The notes under the pieces are model-generated. The model saw nothing but the letters and a program-made list of their open reading frames with translations, was not told the DNA's origin and made no database searches. 64,000 nt of DNA, from the NCBI RefSeq assembly GCF_002234405.1, contig NZ_NMQT01000102.1:79211-143210 (forward strand), read 5' to 3'. Source of the DNA: Amycolatopsis thailandensis (GTDB taxonomy: Bacteria > Actinomycetota > Actinomycetes > Mycobacteriales > Pseudonocardiaceae). How positions within the stretch are numbered: position 1 is the first letter of the stretch; each line of letters opens with the position of its first letter. This document shows positions 45,119 through 53,662 of the stretch, piece after piece. A program made the position numbers and the translations under genes.

Positions 45119-45997
45119 TCAGGCTGGAATCTCCTGGCGCAGCTCGGCGACAACGGCGCCGCAGGCCACGCACTCCCTCACGTGATGACCGACCCGCATA
45201 CCCTCCCGCCTCCCCAGCCCGTCCCGGACCCATGCCCCCAGTTTCCCCACTGTCGTACGACAGCCCCGTGAACACTCGTCCGGCTCGGGCACGTGCATCT
45301 GCAGGTAAGCCTGTCGCAGGCGTTCACGCGCCCGGCAAGCCAGGGCGGACACCGCGTTCGGGGTCAGTCCCATCACCGGGGCGACCTGCAGGGGTGTCAG
45401 CTGCTCGACGTCGAGGTGCCACAGCACGTCCTGGTGCCGTTGGGTGAGCCGGACAAACGCGCGCGCGGCAAGCAGGCGCTCCAAGCCGGCCAGAGCGGTG
45501 TCCCGGAACGGCTGGGTGATCGTGCCCGGGTTGCCCGAGCCGATCGCGGTGGTCTCGACGTCCTCGGTGACGGTGATTCGGCGTTCCCGGCGTGTCTTGT
45601 CGTAGGCGATGTGCCGCAGGGTCGTGAGCAGGTACGCGCGGAACTTCGCGTTCTCGGGACCGCGATCCCCGCCCTTGAGGATGTCGAGAACCCGGAGGAA
45701 TGCCTCGGCGACCAGGTCGTGGGCATCGTGCTCCGAGCTGGCCAGCTGCTCGGCCAGATGATGCGCCGAGGCCCGATGCCGCGCGTACAGGACGCCGAAG
45801 GCGGCCGCGCTCGTGGCGGTGTTCCCGTGGCGCACGGCCCGCAGCAATTCGGGTTCGTTCCATTCCGCGGTCGGTGCCCCGGCCGCGACGGCGGCCGCGG
45901 TGGCCCGCCGATTCCGAGGGCTGCTGCGCCGGTCACCGGTTCGGTGGCAGAGGACGACGGTGGACGGCCGCTCACTGGGCAACACGATGGTGGACAC
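45119..45997 (-). CDS. ECF-type RNA polymerase sigma factor with C-terminal zinc-finger-like tail
   Basis: A 292-residue sigma factor from GTG 45997 (GGGGAGTCA upstream). Region 2: LYARHRASAHHLAEQLASSE, HDAHDLVAEAFLRVLDILKG, YLLTTLRHIAYDKTRRER. Region 4: VRLTQRHQDVLWHLDVEQLT and GLTPNAVSALACRARERLRQ. The C-terminus VGHHVRECVACGAVVAELRQ carries the HxxxCxxC motif normally found in zinc-binding anti-sigma factors, so sensing or self-inhibition may be built in. Divergent from the GntR gene across two palindromes. Confidence 0.88.
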   Translation of the reverse strand: MSTIVLPSERPSTVVLCHRTGDRRSSPRNRRATAAAVAAGAPTAEWNEPELLRAVRHGNTATSAAAFGVLYARHRASAHHLAEQLASSEHDAHDLVAEAFLRVLDILKGGDRGPENAKFRAYLLTTLRHIAYDKTRRERRITVTEDVETTAIGSGNPGTITQPFRDTALAGLERLLAARAFVRLTQRHQDVLWHLDVEQLTPLQVAPVMGLTPNAVSALACRARERLRQAYLQMHVPEPDECSRGCRTTVGKLGAWVRDGLGRREGMRVGHHVRECVACGAVVAELRQEIPA

Positions 45998-46065
45998 GAC
46001 TGACTCCCCGGTGGACGTGATTACGACGTGGGTGCGGGGCACCGGCCGGCTACCACCGCAAACCG

Positions 46066-46081
46066 AAAGTCCTAGGACTTT
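46066..46081. promoter_or_regulatory. Palindromic operator 1 between sigma factor and gntR
   Basis: AAAGTCCTAGGACTTT is a perfect 16-bp palindrome. Its 12-bp core AGTCCTAGGACT recurs at 46113, centre to centre 45 bp. Both lie between divergent genes, one of which encodes a GntR-type DNA-binding protein. Confidence 0.7.
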
Positions 46082-46112
46082 GAGAATTGCATGGTGGGCC
46101 TCGATGCGCAAT

Positions 46113-46124
46113 AGTCCTAGGACT
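46113..46124. promoter_or_regulatory. Palindromic operator 2 between sigma factor and gntR
   Basis: AGTCCTAGGACT, the second copy of the palindrome core, with TTT following on its right side as in copy 1. It ends 30 bp before the gntR start codon, consistent with autoregulation. Confidence 0.7.
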
Positions 46125-46154
46125 TTCGTTCTCCGGCGACAGGGAAGGGCTGGC

Positions 46155-46925
46155 GTGGTGGCCAAGAAGCCGACCTACGAGGTGATCGCAGCGACCCTGC
46201 GCGACTCGATCATCGACGGCACACACCCACCAGGCGACACGCTGCCGCCACTCAGCCAGCTCACCCGCCAGTTCGGCGCGTCGAAAGAAACGGTCCAGAA
46301 AGCGGTGCGGCTGCTGATCGGAGAAGGCCTGGTCGAGACGAAGCGAGGGGTCGGCGGCGGCACGGTGGTGACGGCCGCGCCCGCGCGAGAAGTCATCGTG
46401 CGGCAGCGCAAGATCTTCCGGGACGAGCGGGGTTACTTCTTCGACCTGGCGGCACAGCCCTGGGTCGCGCTCCGGGAGCCGCAGGTCCGGACAGCACCGC
46501 CCCCTGCCGATATCGCCGTTCTGCTGGAGACCGCCCCGGGGCAACCTGTAGTCATCCGCGATCGCGTGATGGGCGACCCCAACACGCGCGAAGTGCGCCA
46601 TGCCTCCCTCAGCTACCTGCCACCGTGGCTGGTCGACGAGGTTCCCGTGATCGCGCAATCCGATACCGGACCTGGCGGAATCTACGATCGGATGGAGGAA
46701 CACCTGCAGGCGCAACTGAGAATGGAGGAACGTATCGGCACCCGCCAGCCGTCCGCACAGGAACGCGAACTCTTGCACTTGCCCCCTGGCACGCCGATGC
46801 TGCGGCTACGGCGGATCGCCCGCGCCCCGGACGAACGGATCTGCGAGGTCAACGAAACCGTGTTGCCGGGCCACCTCTTCGAGATCGGCTACACGCTCGA
46901 GCGCTCGAGCACACCGGACCGATGA
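46155..46925 (+). CDS. GntR-family regulator with UTRA domain
   Basis: A 256-residue regulator. Winged helix: EVIAATLRDSIIDGTHPPGD and LPPLSQLTRQFGASKETVQK with AVRLLIGEGLVE. C-terminal UTRA ligand domain: ALREPQVRTAPPPADIAVLL, VVIRDRVMGDPNTREVRHAS, GTPMLRLRRIARAPDERICE (HutC/FarR subfamily). GTG 46155 or 46158 is the start after AAGGGCTGGC. It likely binds AGTCCTAGGACT in front of its own gene and that of the sigma factor. Ligand unknown. Confidence 0.88.
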   Translation: MVAKKPTYEVIAATLRDSIIDGTHPPGDTLPPLSQLTRQFGASKETVQKAVRLLIGEGLVETKRGVGGGTVVTAAPAREVIVRQRKIFRDERGYFFDLAAQPWVALREPQVRTAPPPADIAVLLETAPGQPVVIRDRVMGDPNTREVRHASLSYLPPWLVDEVPVIAQSDTGPGGIYDRMEEHLQAQLRMEERIGTRQPSAQERELLHLPPGTPMLRLRRIARAPDERICEVNETVLPGHLFEIGYTLERSSTPDR

Positions 46926-47010
46926 AACCGCCAGAAACGGCAAGCGCTCAACAAGGGCGGAATCCGGCATGCCCGGCATGGGCAGCGGCACGAGCGGACG
47001 TCCGAATTGC

Positions 47011-47315
47011 TCAGACTTGTGAGCAGGTCAGGCGGACGACGCCGTTGCCGAGTGCCGTGCAGGTCTTGAGTGCGAGCGGGAAGTCCGAGCCTTCCACAGG
47101 GAACAGACGATTCCCGGTGCCGACCATGACCTGGTGCAGCTGCAATCGCAGCTCCGTCGACCAAGTCTGCGGACGGCAGGCACCTGACGGCGGTGCCGCT
47201 GCCGCCTGATTCCGCCTTGAAGTTCGCGGATGGCCACCGCGGGATCACTGGACAGTACCGAGTTGCCCAACGCGACCTCGGACAGCGTCGTCGGGACGAC
47301 GTGTTTGCGGACGCA
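47011..47315 (-). pseudogene. Remnant of a RibD_C / dihydrofolate-reductase-like gene
   Basis: Read in three frames on the minus strand: KHVVPTTLSEVALGNSVLSS, then KAESGGSGTAVRCLPSADLV, then ELRLQLHQVMVGTGNRLFPV with EGSDFPLALKTCTALGNGVV to TGA at 47011. This is the C-terminal half of a RibD_C domain (KYVVSTTL..., LVDELRLxxxPVVLGxGxRLF). One lost base near ACTTCAAGG and one extra base in GACGGAGCTG break it. The N-terminal half is missing. Confidence 0.75.
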
Positions 47316-47328
47316 GCCATCACCGATT

Positions 47329-48069
47329 CTAGGCGCCCCACCTGCGTCTGCGGAGTCTCGGGCTCCGAAGACGGCGGGGTCGGCCACGACTGGCCGGCGG
47401 TCGCTTCTTGCGCCTGAACCAGAAGGCCGTCCCTCCAGCGGACCCGATCGCGATCGCCCCCACGACAATGGTCTGGGTGTTGGTGACAGCTTCTTTCAAC
47501 CACTGGCCAGCCTTGGACAACCGGTACGCCCAGGTGGCGTTCACGCGGACCTGAAGCTCGCTGTTCGAGTCCTGGAAGAAAATCGCGGAGTCGTCCAAGG
47601 CGGTCGCGACGAGGCTCAACCGATAGTCACCGGGCACGTCCCCTTTGACTGACCACTTCCAGACCGCCTCGAACCGGTCCGCGTCCAGGGGAAGTTCAGC
47701 AGCGGTGATGGCATCGACCGTTCCATTGAAACCCCTGTTCGACAGCTCGACGCGAACCTTCGGGGTGACGCGGATCAACCGGCCCGCAGCGTCGGTGGTC
47801 GCTTTGGCACAGCTCCTTTGGTCGAGCCTGATCACTACTGTGGCCGTCGTCGGCTGGTTCACGTCTACCGTGACCGGCTGCGGCGTCAGGTAGCAGGCCG
47901 TCGTCACCGGAGGCCTCGGACCTACTCCTGACTTTGTCGGAACGAAAATGAACAGGACCAATGCGGAGGCGACGAAACCAATCAGAGCAACGACTGCGGC
48001 CAGCACCTGTCGCCGGTTGCTTGTCGGTCGGTCTGGATCGCGAGGGAATCTCACCACGAGCACCGCCAT
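47329..48069 (-). CDS. Two-TM protein with extracytoplasmic domain
   Basis: A 246-residue protein: short basic head, TM1 (VLAAVVALIGFVASALVLFI), an external beta-rich domain of about 150 residues (VTVDVNQPTTATVVIRLDQR, YRLSLVATALDDSAIFFQDS), TM2 (TIVVGAIAIGSAGGTAFWF) and an Arg-rich cytoplasmic tail. No family recognised. The stop lies immediately next to the RibD_C remnant. Confidence 0.6.
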   Translation of the reverse strand: MAVLVVRFPRDPDRPTSNRRQVLAAVVALIGFVASALVLFIFVPTKSGVGPRPPVTTACYLTPQPVTVDVNQPTTATVVIRLDQRSCAKATTDAAGRLIRVTPKVRVELSNRGFNGTVDAITAAELPLDADRFEAVWKWSVKGDVPGDYRLSLVATALDDSAIFFQDSNSELQVRVNATWAYRLSKAGQWLKEAVTNTQTIVVGAIAIGSAGGTAFWFRRKKRPPASRGRPRRLRSPRLRRRRWGA

Positions 48070-48593
48070 GCTGACTGCGGAAGCACGATCAGGCCGCCGA
48101 ACATAGCCAGCTCGACCACGCTGAGCCCACCAAACACGTGTGCCTCCCCTAAACGACCTCCCACGCTAGGTCTCCACAAGCTTGCCGGACGTTACCCGGC
48201 GCGGTGAACTGCGAGTCTGGCTCGCGCCCTATCAAGATCGGACAGCAGGAGATGGGCGGACGCGTGCGCCCCGAGGCCGAGGGTGGCTGAGCCGCTCGTT
48301 CAACACCCGTGCCCGACGTCCTCCCGGGACCGACGACGACAAGCCGTTCGAATCAGCTGTCATGTTGCCCTCTGCCGCAGGTGAGCTGCTCGACGACCTT
48401 CAGAGCTACACCTCAGCGCCAACTCGCCGCTTGCTCATCGACGGCGCGTCGTGGACTCCCACTCGAACGGCCCAGCGGGCGTGAAAGAATGATCAATCCC
48501 AGTGTTCGTGGCACTAGTGCCATTTCAGTGCCAAGATCTTCGGGAAAATGTCATCGATTCTGGGACCCTGCAGAGGCCTACACTTGGTTGTTC
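48070..48593. other. Intergenic region, weak open frame and a palindrome
   Basis: No confident gene. A plus-strand frame at 48182-48484 has no family and no ribosome binding site. TGGCACTAGTGCCA at 48509-48522 is a perfect 14-bp palindrome with a further half-site (AGTGCCA) 5 bp later, but it is not close to any start codon. Confidence 0.35.
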
Positions 48594-51500
48594 CTACCGA
48601 AAATCTCGCGATTTTCCGGCAAGCCCACTCAGGTCGAGTGATTCGAAATGATCAGCCGACAAGCTGGTGACGCCGTGGTGAGATTGGACGACTCCGTGGA
48701 CCAGCAGTGCGGGTGAGCTGCGCACGATCTTCTGCTCCCTGTCCCAAAGCCGTTGTGTCACGACAATGTTCAGCATTCCGGTTTCGTCTTCGAGGTTGAG
48801 GAAGGTGATGCCGCCGGCGGTGGCGGGGCGTTGGCGGTGGGTGACGGCTCCGGCGACCCAGATCGTCGCGCCGTTGCCCGCTCGGCTGACGGCGGCGGTG
48901 GTGAGCGCGCCGCGGCCGTCGAGGTGGTCGCGCAGGTACCGCATCGGGTGCTCGTCTGGTGAGATTCCAGTGGCCCAGAGGTCAGCGGCGGTGATCTCGA
49001 TGGCGGTCATGCCGGGCAGGGCGGGCGCGTCGAGGCCGGAGGCGATGCCGGGCAGGTGAGTGTCGCGGCTGGTGGCGGCAGGTCCGGCGGCCCACAACGC
49101 TTGGCGCCGGTCCGGCCCGAGCGATTCCAGCGCGCCGGCGGTAGCGAGCGCCTCGAGCGCGGGTGTGGAGAGGTCCGTACGGTAGCCGAGATCGCCAAGG
49201 CTGGTGAAGGAGCCGTGCTGGGCCCGTTCGGTGATCAGGCGATCGACGGCGTCGTCGCCGAGCTGGCGGATCCCGCCGAGGCCGAGCCGAATCGCGACGC
49301 CGCCGGTGCTGTCCGGGTCGGGTTCGAGGGTGGGGTGGGCGTGGCTGCGGTTGATGTCGGCGCGCCGGACCTTCACGCCGTGGCGGCGGGCATCGGCGAC
49401 CAGGGACTGCGGGGAGTAGAAACCCATGGGCTGCGCGCGCAGCAGCCCGGCGGTGAACGCCGCCGAGTAGTAACACTTGAAATAGGCGGAGGCGTAAACC
49501 AGCAACGCGAAACTCATCGAATGGGCCTCAGGAAACCCAAAACCGCTGAACGCCTTGATCTGCTCGTAGATCGTGTCGGCCAGCTCACCGGTGACACCGT
49601 TGGCCGCGGCGCCGGCGTAGAAGCGGTCCCGGAGCCGTTCCATCTTCGCCGCCGACCGTTTCGCGCCCATCGCGCGGCGCAGCTGATCGGCCTCGGCCGC
49701 GCTAAACGACCCGACAGCGACGGCCAGCTGCATCACCTGCTCCTGGAACAACGGAACGCCGAGCGTGCGGTCCAACGGTCCCGCGAGCAGCGGGTGTGCG
49801 TGTGACCACTGTTCTTCGCCGCGGCGGCGCCGCAGATACGGGTGCACCGAGCCGCCCTGGATCGGGCCCGGCCGGATCAGCGCAACCTCCACGACCAGGT
49901 CGTAGAACACACGCGGCCGCAGGCGGGGCAGCGTGCCGAGCTGTGCGCGGCTCTCCACCTGGAACACGCCGATCGCGTCGGCGGCGCAGAGCATGTCGTA
50001 CACGGCCGGGTCGGCGAGGTCGAGCTGCCCGAGGTCGATGACGGTGTCGTGGTGCTCGGCGATCAGGTCGAGCATGTAGTGCAGCGCCGAGAGCATCCCC
50101 AGCCCGAGCAGGTCGATCTTCACCAAACCAGCAGCCGCGCAGTCGTCCTTGTCCCACTGCAGGATCGACCGGCCCCGCATGCGGGCCCACTCGACCGGTA
50201 CCACCTCCGACACCGGTGTCCGTGACAGCACCATGCCGCCGGAGTGGATCCCGAGATGCCGCGGGAATCCCTCGATCCGCGCGGCAAGCCCAAGCACATC
50301 CCGCGGGATCCCATGGCCGTCCTGACCGGCGGTCGCCGCGACCCCGCCCCACCGATCGGCGGCCTTGGCGAACGCGTCCTGCTGCCCGGGGCTGTAGCCC
50401 AGGGCACGGGCGGAATCCCGGATCGCCGATGGCGCCCGATAGGTGATCACGTTCGCGACCTGCGCGGCGTTCCGCCGCCCGTGCGTGTCGTACACGTACT
50501 GGATGACCTCGTCGCGACGATCCGATTCGATGTCCACATCGATGTCCGGGTAGCCGTCACGCTCAGGAGCGAGGAACCGCTCGAACAGCAGGCCGTAGCG
50601 CACGGCGTCGACGCTGGTGATCCGCAACGCGAAACACACCGCGCTGTTCGCCGCCGACCCACGGCCCTGGCACAGAATCCCGGCCTCGCGCGCGAACCGC
50701 ACGATGTCCCACACGATCAGGAAATACCCCGGAAACCCCAGCTCCGTAATCACTCCGAGCTCGTAGTCCAGCTGCGCGTACGCCCGCGGCGCATCCTCCC
50801 GTGTCCCGTACCGCTCAAGCGCGCCCGCATATGTCAGTTCGCGCAGGTAGGAGGCTTCGTCGTGGCCGGCCGGGACTGGGAATGGCGGCAGCTCCGGCGC
50901 GACCAAAGTGAGGTCGACCGCGCACTCCACTCCCAGCAGCGCCGCGCGCGCTACCGCGCCGGGGTAGCGGGCGAAGATCTCCGCCATCTCCTCTCCCGAG
51001 CGCAGGAACTGCATCCCCGCCGCCGGGAGCCAGCCCTGCATGTCCTCCATGCTCCGCCGCGCCCGGATCGCCGCGACCGCGTCCGCGTACACCGCGTCCT
51101 GCGGCGCCGCGTAGTGCGCGGCCGTGGTCGCCACCGTCGCCAGCCCCAGCTCCGCGGCCATCCCCGCCAGCACATCGTTGTACGTCGAGTCCATCGGCAG
51201 ACTGTGATCGATCAGCTCGACCGCGACCAGGTCCCGCCCGAACCGGTCCACCAGCACCCGCAACTCCTCCAAGGCCGCCGCCGGACCGGACTCGACCAGC
51301 GCGCGCCGCACCGCACCCTTACGGCACCCGGTCAGAACCTGCACATGCCCGCGCAAGTCCTCCACCACCTGATCCAGCTCATACCGAGGGGCACCCTTCT
51401 CCCCCGCCAACTGGCCGGTCGAGATCGTCCGGCACAACCGCTGATAACCCTCCAGACCCCGCGCGATCACCAGCAAATGCGTACCCGCCGGATCGGGAAC

Positions 51501-51911
51501 CCCGTTCTGCGGCTCCGTCAACCCGAGCGACAACTCAGCACCGAACCCCGTCCGGACCCCGAGCTCCTTCGCCGCCTCAGCAAACCGCACCGCCCCATAC
51601 AGGCCGTCGTGATCGGTCAGCGTGATCGCATCCAGCCCCAGCCGCGCCGCCTCCTCCACCAGCTCCTCCGGATGACTCACCCCGTCGAGGAAGCTGAAGT
51701 TCGAATGACAATGCAGCTCGGCGTACGGCGTCCGAGCAAGCGCGCCACCAGCGTCGTCAGACCGCGGAGTCATCAAGTCGGGCGGCGCACCCGCGTATCC
51801 TTCACGCTTGCGCGACCACGCCGGCGCGTCGTTCCCGTCACCCCGCGACGGCAAACGCCCCGACGCGATCCGCTCAAGCTCAGACCAGCTCGCCGGACCA
51901 CCACTCCACGC
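48594..51911 (-). CDS. dnaE2: Error-prone DNA polymerase III alpha subunit DnaE2
   Basis: A 1105-residue C-family polymerase of the DnaE2 type. PHP domain: YAELHCHSNFSFLDGVSHPE, ITLTDHDGLYGAVRFAEAAK. Polymerase core: CQGRGSAANSAVCFALRIT, ERDGYPDIDVDIESDRRDEV, VPLFQEQVMQLAVAVGSFSA. The OB-fold end TAGGITFLNLEDETGMLNIV is present. DnaE2 carries out mutagenic lesion bypass with ImuB; imuA'/imuB are not in this window. ATG 51911 preceded by GTGGAG was chosen over GTG 51926. A LexA-type box lies upstream at 51965. Confidence 0.93.
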   Translation of the reverse strand, partial: AWSGGPASWSELERIASGRLPSRGDGNDAPAWSRKREGYAGAPPDLMTPRSDDAGGALARTPYAELHCHSNFSFLDGVSHPEELVEEAARLGLDAITLTDHDGLYGAVRFAEAAKELGVRTGFGAELSLGLTEPQNGVPDPAGTHLLVIARGLEGYQRLCRTISTGQLAGEKGAPRYELDQVVEDLRGHVQVLTGCRKGAVRRALVESGPAAALEELRVLVDRFGRDLVAVELIDHSLPMDSTYNDVLAGMAAELGLATVATTAAHYAAPQDAVYADAVAAIRARRSMEDMQGWLPAAGMQFLRSGEEMAEIFARYPGAVARAALLGVECAVDLTLVAPELPPFPVPAGHDEASYLRELTYAGALERYGTREDAPRAYAQLDYELGVITELGFPGYFLIVWDIVRFAREAGILCQGRGSAANSAVCFALRITSVDAVRYGLLFERFLAPERDGYPDIDVDIESDRRDEVIQYVYDTHGRRNAAQVANVITYRAPSAIRDSARALGYSPGQQDAFAKAADRWGGVAATAGQDGHGIPRDVLGLAARIEGFPRHLGIHSGGMVLSRTPVSEVVPVEWARMRGRSILQWDKDDCAAAGLVKIDLLGLGMLSALHYMLDLIAEHHDTVIDLGQLDLADPAVYDMLCAADAIGVFQVESRAQLGTLPRLRPRVFYDLVVEVALIRPGPIQGGSVHPYLRRRRGEEQWSHAHPLLAGPLDRTLGVPLFQEQVMQLAVAVGSFSAAEADQLRRAMGAKRSAAKMERLRDRFYAGAAANGVTGELADTIYEQIKAFSGFGFPEAHSMSFALLVYASAYFKCYYSAAFTAGLLRAQPMGFYSPQSLVADARRHGVKVRRADINRSHAHPTLEPDPDSTGGVAIRLGLGGIRQLGDDAVDRLITERAQHGSFTSLGDLGYRTDLSTPALEALATAGALESLGPDRRQALWAAGPAATSRDTHLPGIASGLDAPALPGMTAIEITAADLWATGISPDEHPMRYLRDHLDGRGALTTAAVSRAGNGATIWVAGAVTHRQRPATAGGITFLNLEDETGMLNIVVTQRLWDREQKIVRSSPALLVHGVVQSHHGVTSLSADHFESLDLSGLAGKSRDFR

Positions 51912-51964
51912 CATCGACCACTCCACGACACACCAGAGGAGCCGTGGGGAGACAGCACCAGACC

Positions 51965-51980
51965 TCGAACATCCGTGCGA
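51965..51980 (-). promoter_or_regulatory. LexA (SOS) box upstream of dnaE2
   Basis: TCGAACATCCGTGCGA matches the actinobacterial SOS box TCGAAC-N4-GTTCGA with one mismatch. It lies 53 bp upstream of the dnaE2 start, as expected for DNA-damage induction of this gene. Confidence 0.7.
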
Positions 51981-52220
51981 TCATGCGTTCCAACCTGGGA
52001 CTTTGTCAAATTGCAGAATGAGCCGAGTTGCATCTATCACAACAGGCCGCCAGTGCAACCTTTATGCAGATCACAAGCCTGCCGACGCGACCGCAGGGAG
52101 TCAAGGCGAGCCTCCGAAGTCGAGTCGCAGACGCCGCTACCGCCCAGGTCGACAGACCCTTTGAGTATTAACCCGAACGAGTAGAACTCCACTCCATTTA
52201 ACGCCACATCGTTGTGTTTG
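51981..52220. other. Left flank of the recombinase module
   Basis: 240 bp of lower GC content between dnaE2 and the recombinase gene. GTTGCATC at 52027-52034 and its complement GATGCAAC at 52220-52227 form a widely spaced inverted pair, with GTGCAACC between. These might be recombinase binding sites, but no element end could be fixed. Confidence 0.35.
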
Positions 52221-53348
52221 ATGCAACATACTGGGGTGGACGACGGTCTTGCCGGGGCGGCTCGCATGATGCTTGTCGAGGGCGTGTCGTTTCTCGATCC
52301 GGAGACGGCGGTCTTCGAGGCGATGCTCGAGGGGTGGGCGCGGCAGCAGCGAGTCCGGTTCCTGAAACCGAGGACCATCCATGCACGGTTGCACCTGGTT
52401 CGGCGGTTCGCCGCGGCGTCGAACCAATACCCGTGGCAATGGACAGCGGGTGAAGTGGAAGCGTTCCTGTCGCAGCTACGCTCCGGCGACAGGCCAGTGC
52501 GGATGTCGACGCTGCGCGCGCACGAGTGCGTGTTGCGCTTGTTCATGCAGTACGTCACCGACCCGCGATACCAATGGCCTGACGTGTGCCTGCAGCGATT
52601 CGGCGCGGCGCCGATGATGGTCTTGCACGAGTTCAACAGCGTCCGGCACGTCGCCGACGTCGAGAGCCGCCCTGAACGGCGCGCGTTGAGTTACGACGAG
52701 GTGCAGGCGTTGTTCGACGCTGCCGACGGCTTGGCGGATCAGGCGCGGGCTCGTGGCCGCAAGGGCGGCATCACCGCGTTGCGGGACTCGATCGCGCTCA
52801 AGACCGTGTATGCGTTCGGCCTCCGGCGCAGGGAAGCCTGGGGCCTGGATCTGCCGGACCTGCGGCACAATCCTCGTATCCGCCACTTTCAACGGTGCGG
52901 TGCGCTGTTCGTGCGCTGGGGCAAGGGCTCGCGCGGTAGTCCGCCGAAGCGGCGGACTGTTCTGCTCGTGCCCGAGATGGACTGGGTGGTCGAGCCGTTC
53001 GAGGAGTGGCTCGAGGAGATCCGGCCGCTGCTGAACACCGCCGGGCTACAGGCAGTGTTCCTCACTGAGCGGGGTAGCAGGCTGGCGCCGCGGGGTCTCA
53101 ATGCGGCGTTCCAGCGGGCCCGTGACGCCGCGGGCCTGGATACGGAGCTGGACCTGCATTGTTTGCGGCACTCCTATGTGACGCACCTGGTCGAGTTCGG
53201 ATACCCGCCGCGGTTCATTCAGGAGCAGGTCGGGCACGCGTATCCCAGTACGAGCTCGATCTACACCGACGTGTCGGACGAGTTCCGGAACCGGTTGATG
53301 CACCAGGCACTCGGCGCCTTCGCGCCGTTCATGTGGGAGGCGCCGTGA
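52221..53348 (+). CDS. Tyrosine recombinase (Tn554 TnpA-like)
   Basis: A 375-residue integrase. An N-terminal SAM-like core-binding domain (about 30-140) is followed by the catalytic domain: TVYAFGLRRREAWGLDLPDL (Arg I), LDLHCLRHSYVTHLVEFGYP (HxLRH), QEQVGHAYPSTSSIYTDVSD (GHxxxxxTxxYTxV with nucleophile Tyr). Length and arrangement resemble TnpA of Tn554-type elements. ATG 52221 is taken; TTG 52212 and ATG 52266 are alternatives. Coupled to the next gene by GTGA. Confidence 0.88.
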   Translation: MQHTGVDDGLAGAARMMLVEGVSFLDPETAVFEAMLEGWARQQRVRFLKPRTIHARLHLVRRFAAASNQYPWQWTAGEVEAFLSQLRSGDRPVRMSTLRAHECVLRLFMQYVTDPRYQWPDVCLQRFGAAPMMVLHEFNSVRHVADVESRPERRALSYDEVQALFDAADGLADQARARGRKGGITALRDSIALKTVYAFGLRRREAWGLDLPDLRHNPRIRHFQRCGALFVRWGKGSRGSPPKRRTVLLVPEMDWVVEPFEEWLEEIRPLLNTAGLQAVFLTERGSRLAPRGLNAAFQRARDAAGLDTELDLHCLRHSYVTHLVEFGYPPRFIQEQVGHAYPSTSSIYTDVSDEFRNRLMHQALGAFAPFMWEAP

Positions 53349-53662
53349 CGAAGAAGATGACCTTCGAGTGGCATCTGCGTATGCGGATGGCCGAACGCGG
53401 GATGTTTCAGACCTCGGATCTGGTCAAGCCCTTGGCAGAACGCGGAATCGTGCTGTCCCGTGAGCAGATCTATCGGCTCGTGACGACGCCACCTCAGCGG
53501 CTGTCGATGGATGTGTTCGCCGCGCTGTGCGACATCCTCGCCTGCGCACCGAACGACCTGATCGAGATCAAGGTCGCCGGTACGGCGACAACGAAAGCAG
53601 CTGGAGCAACCCGGCTCCCGCAGGTCCGTCGCAGCACCATCCGCCGCCCGGACCTGTCATGA
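53345..53662 (+). CDS. Small helix-turn-helix protein of the recombinase module
   Basis: A 105-residue protein (GTG 53345 overlapping the recombinase stop). WHLRMRMAERGMFQTSDLVK, RGIVLSREQIYRLVTTPPQR and LSMDVFAALCDILACAPNDL form an XRE/YozG-type HTH; the tail is basic and disordered. It overlaps the next gene by ATGA. In position it corresponds to the small third protein of Tn554-like modules, though I see no proof of homology to TnpC. Confidence 0.8.
   Translation: MTKKMTFEWHLRMRMAERGMFQTSDLVKPLAERGIVLSREQIYRLVTTPPQRLSMDVFAALCDILACAPNDLIEIKVAGTATTKAAGATRLPQVRRSTIRRPDLS

Noticed and set aside
48509..48522. TGGCACTAGTGCCA as an operator.
   Set aside because: It is a perfect palindrome but about 440 bp from the nearest start codon, so no regulatory role can be argued.
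50244..52184. Plus-strand frame of 646 codons opposite dnaE2.
   Set aside because: Antisense shadow; dnaE2 motifs are unambiguous on the minus strand.
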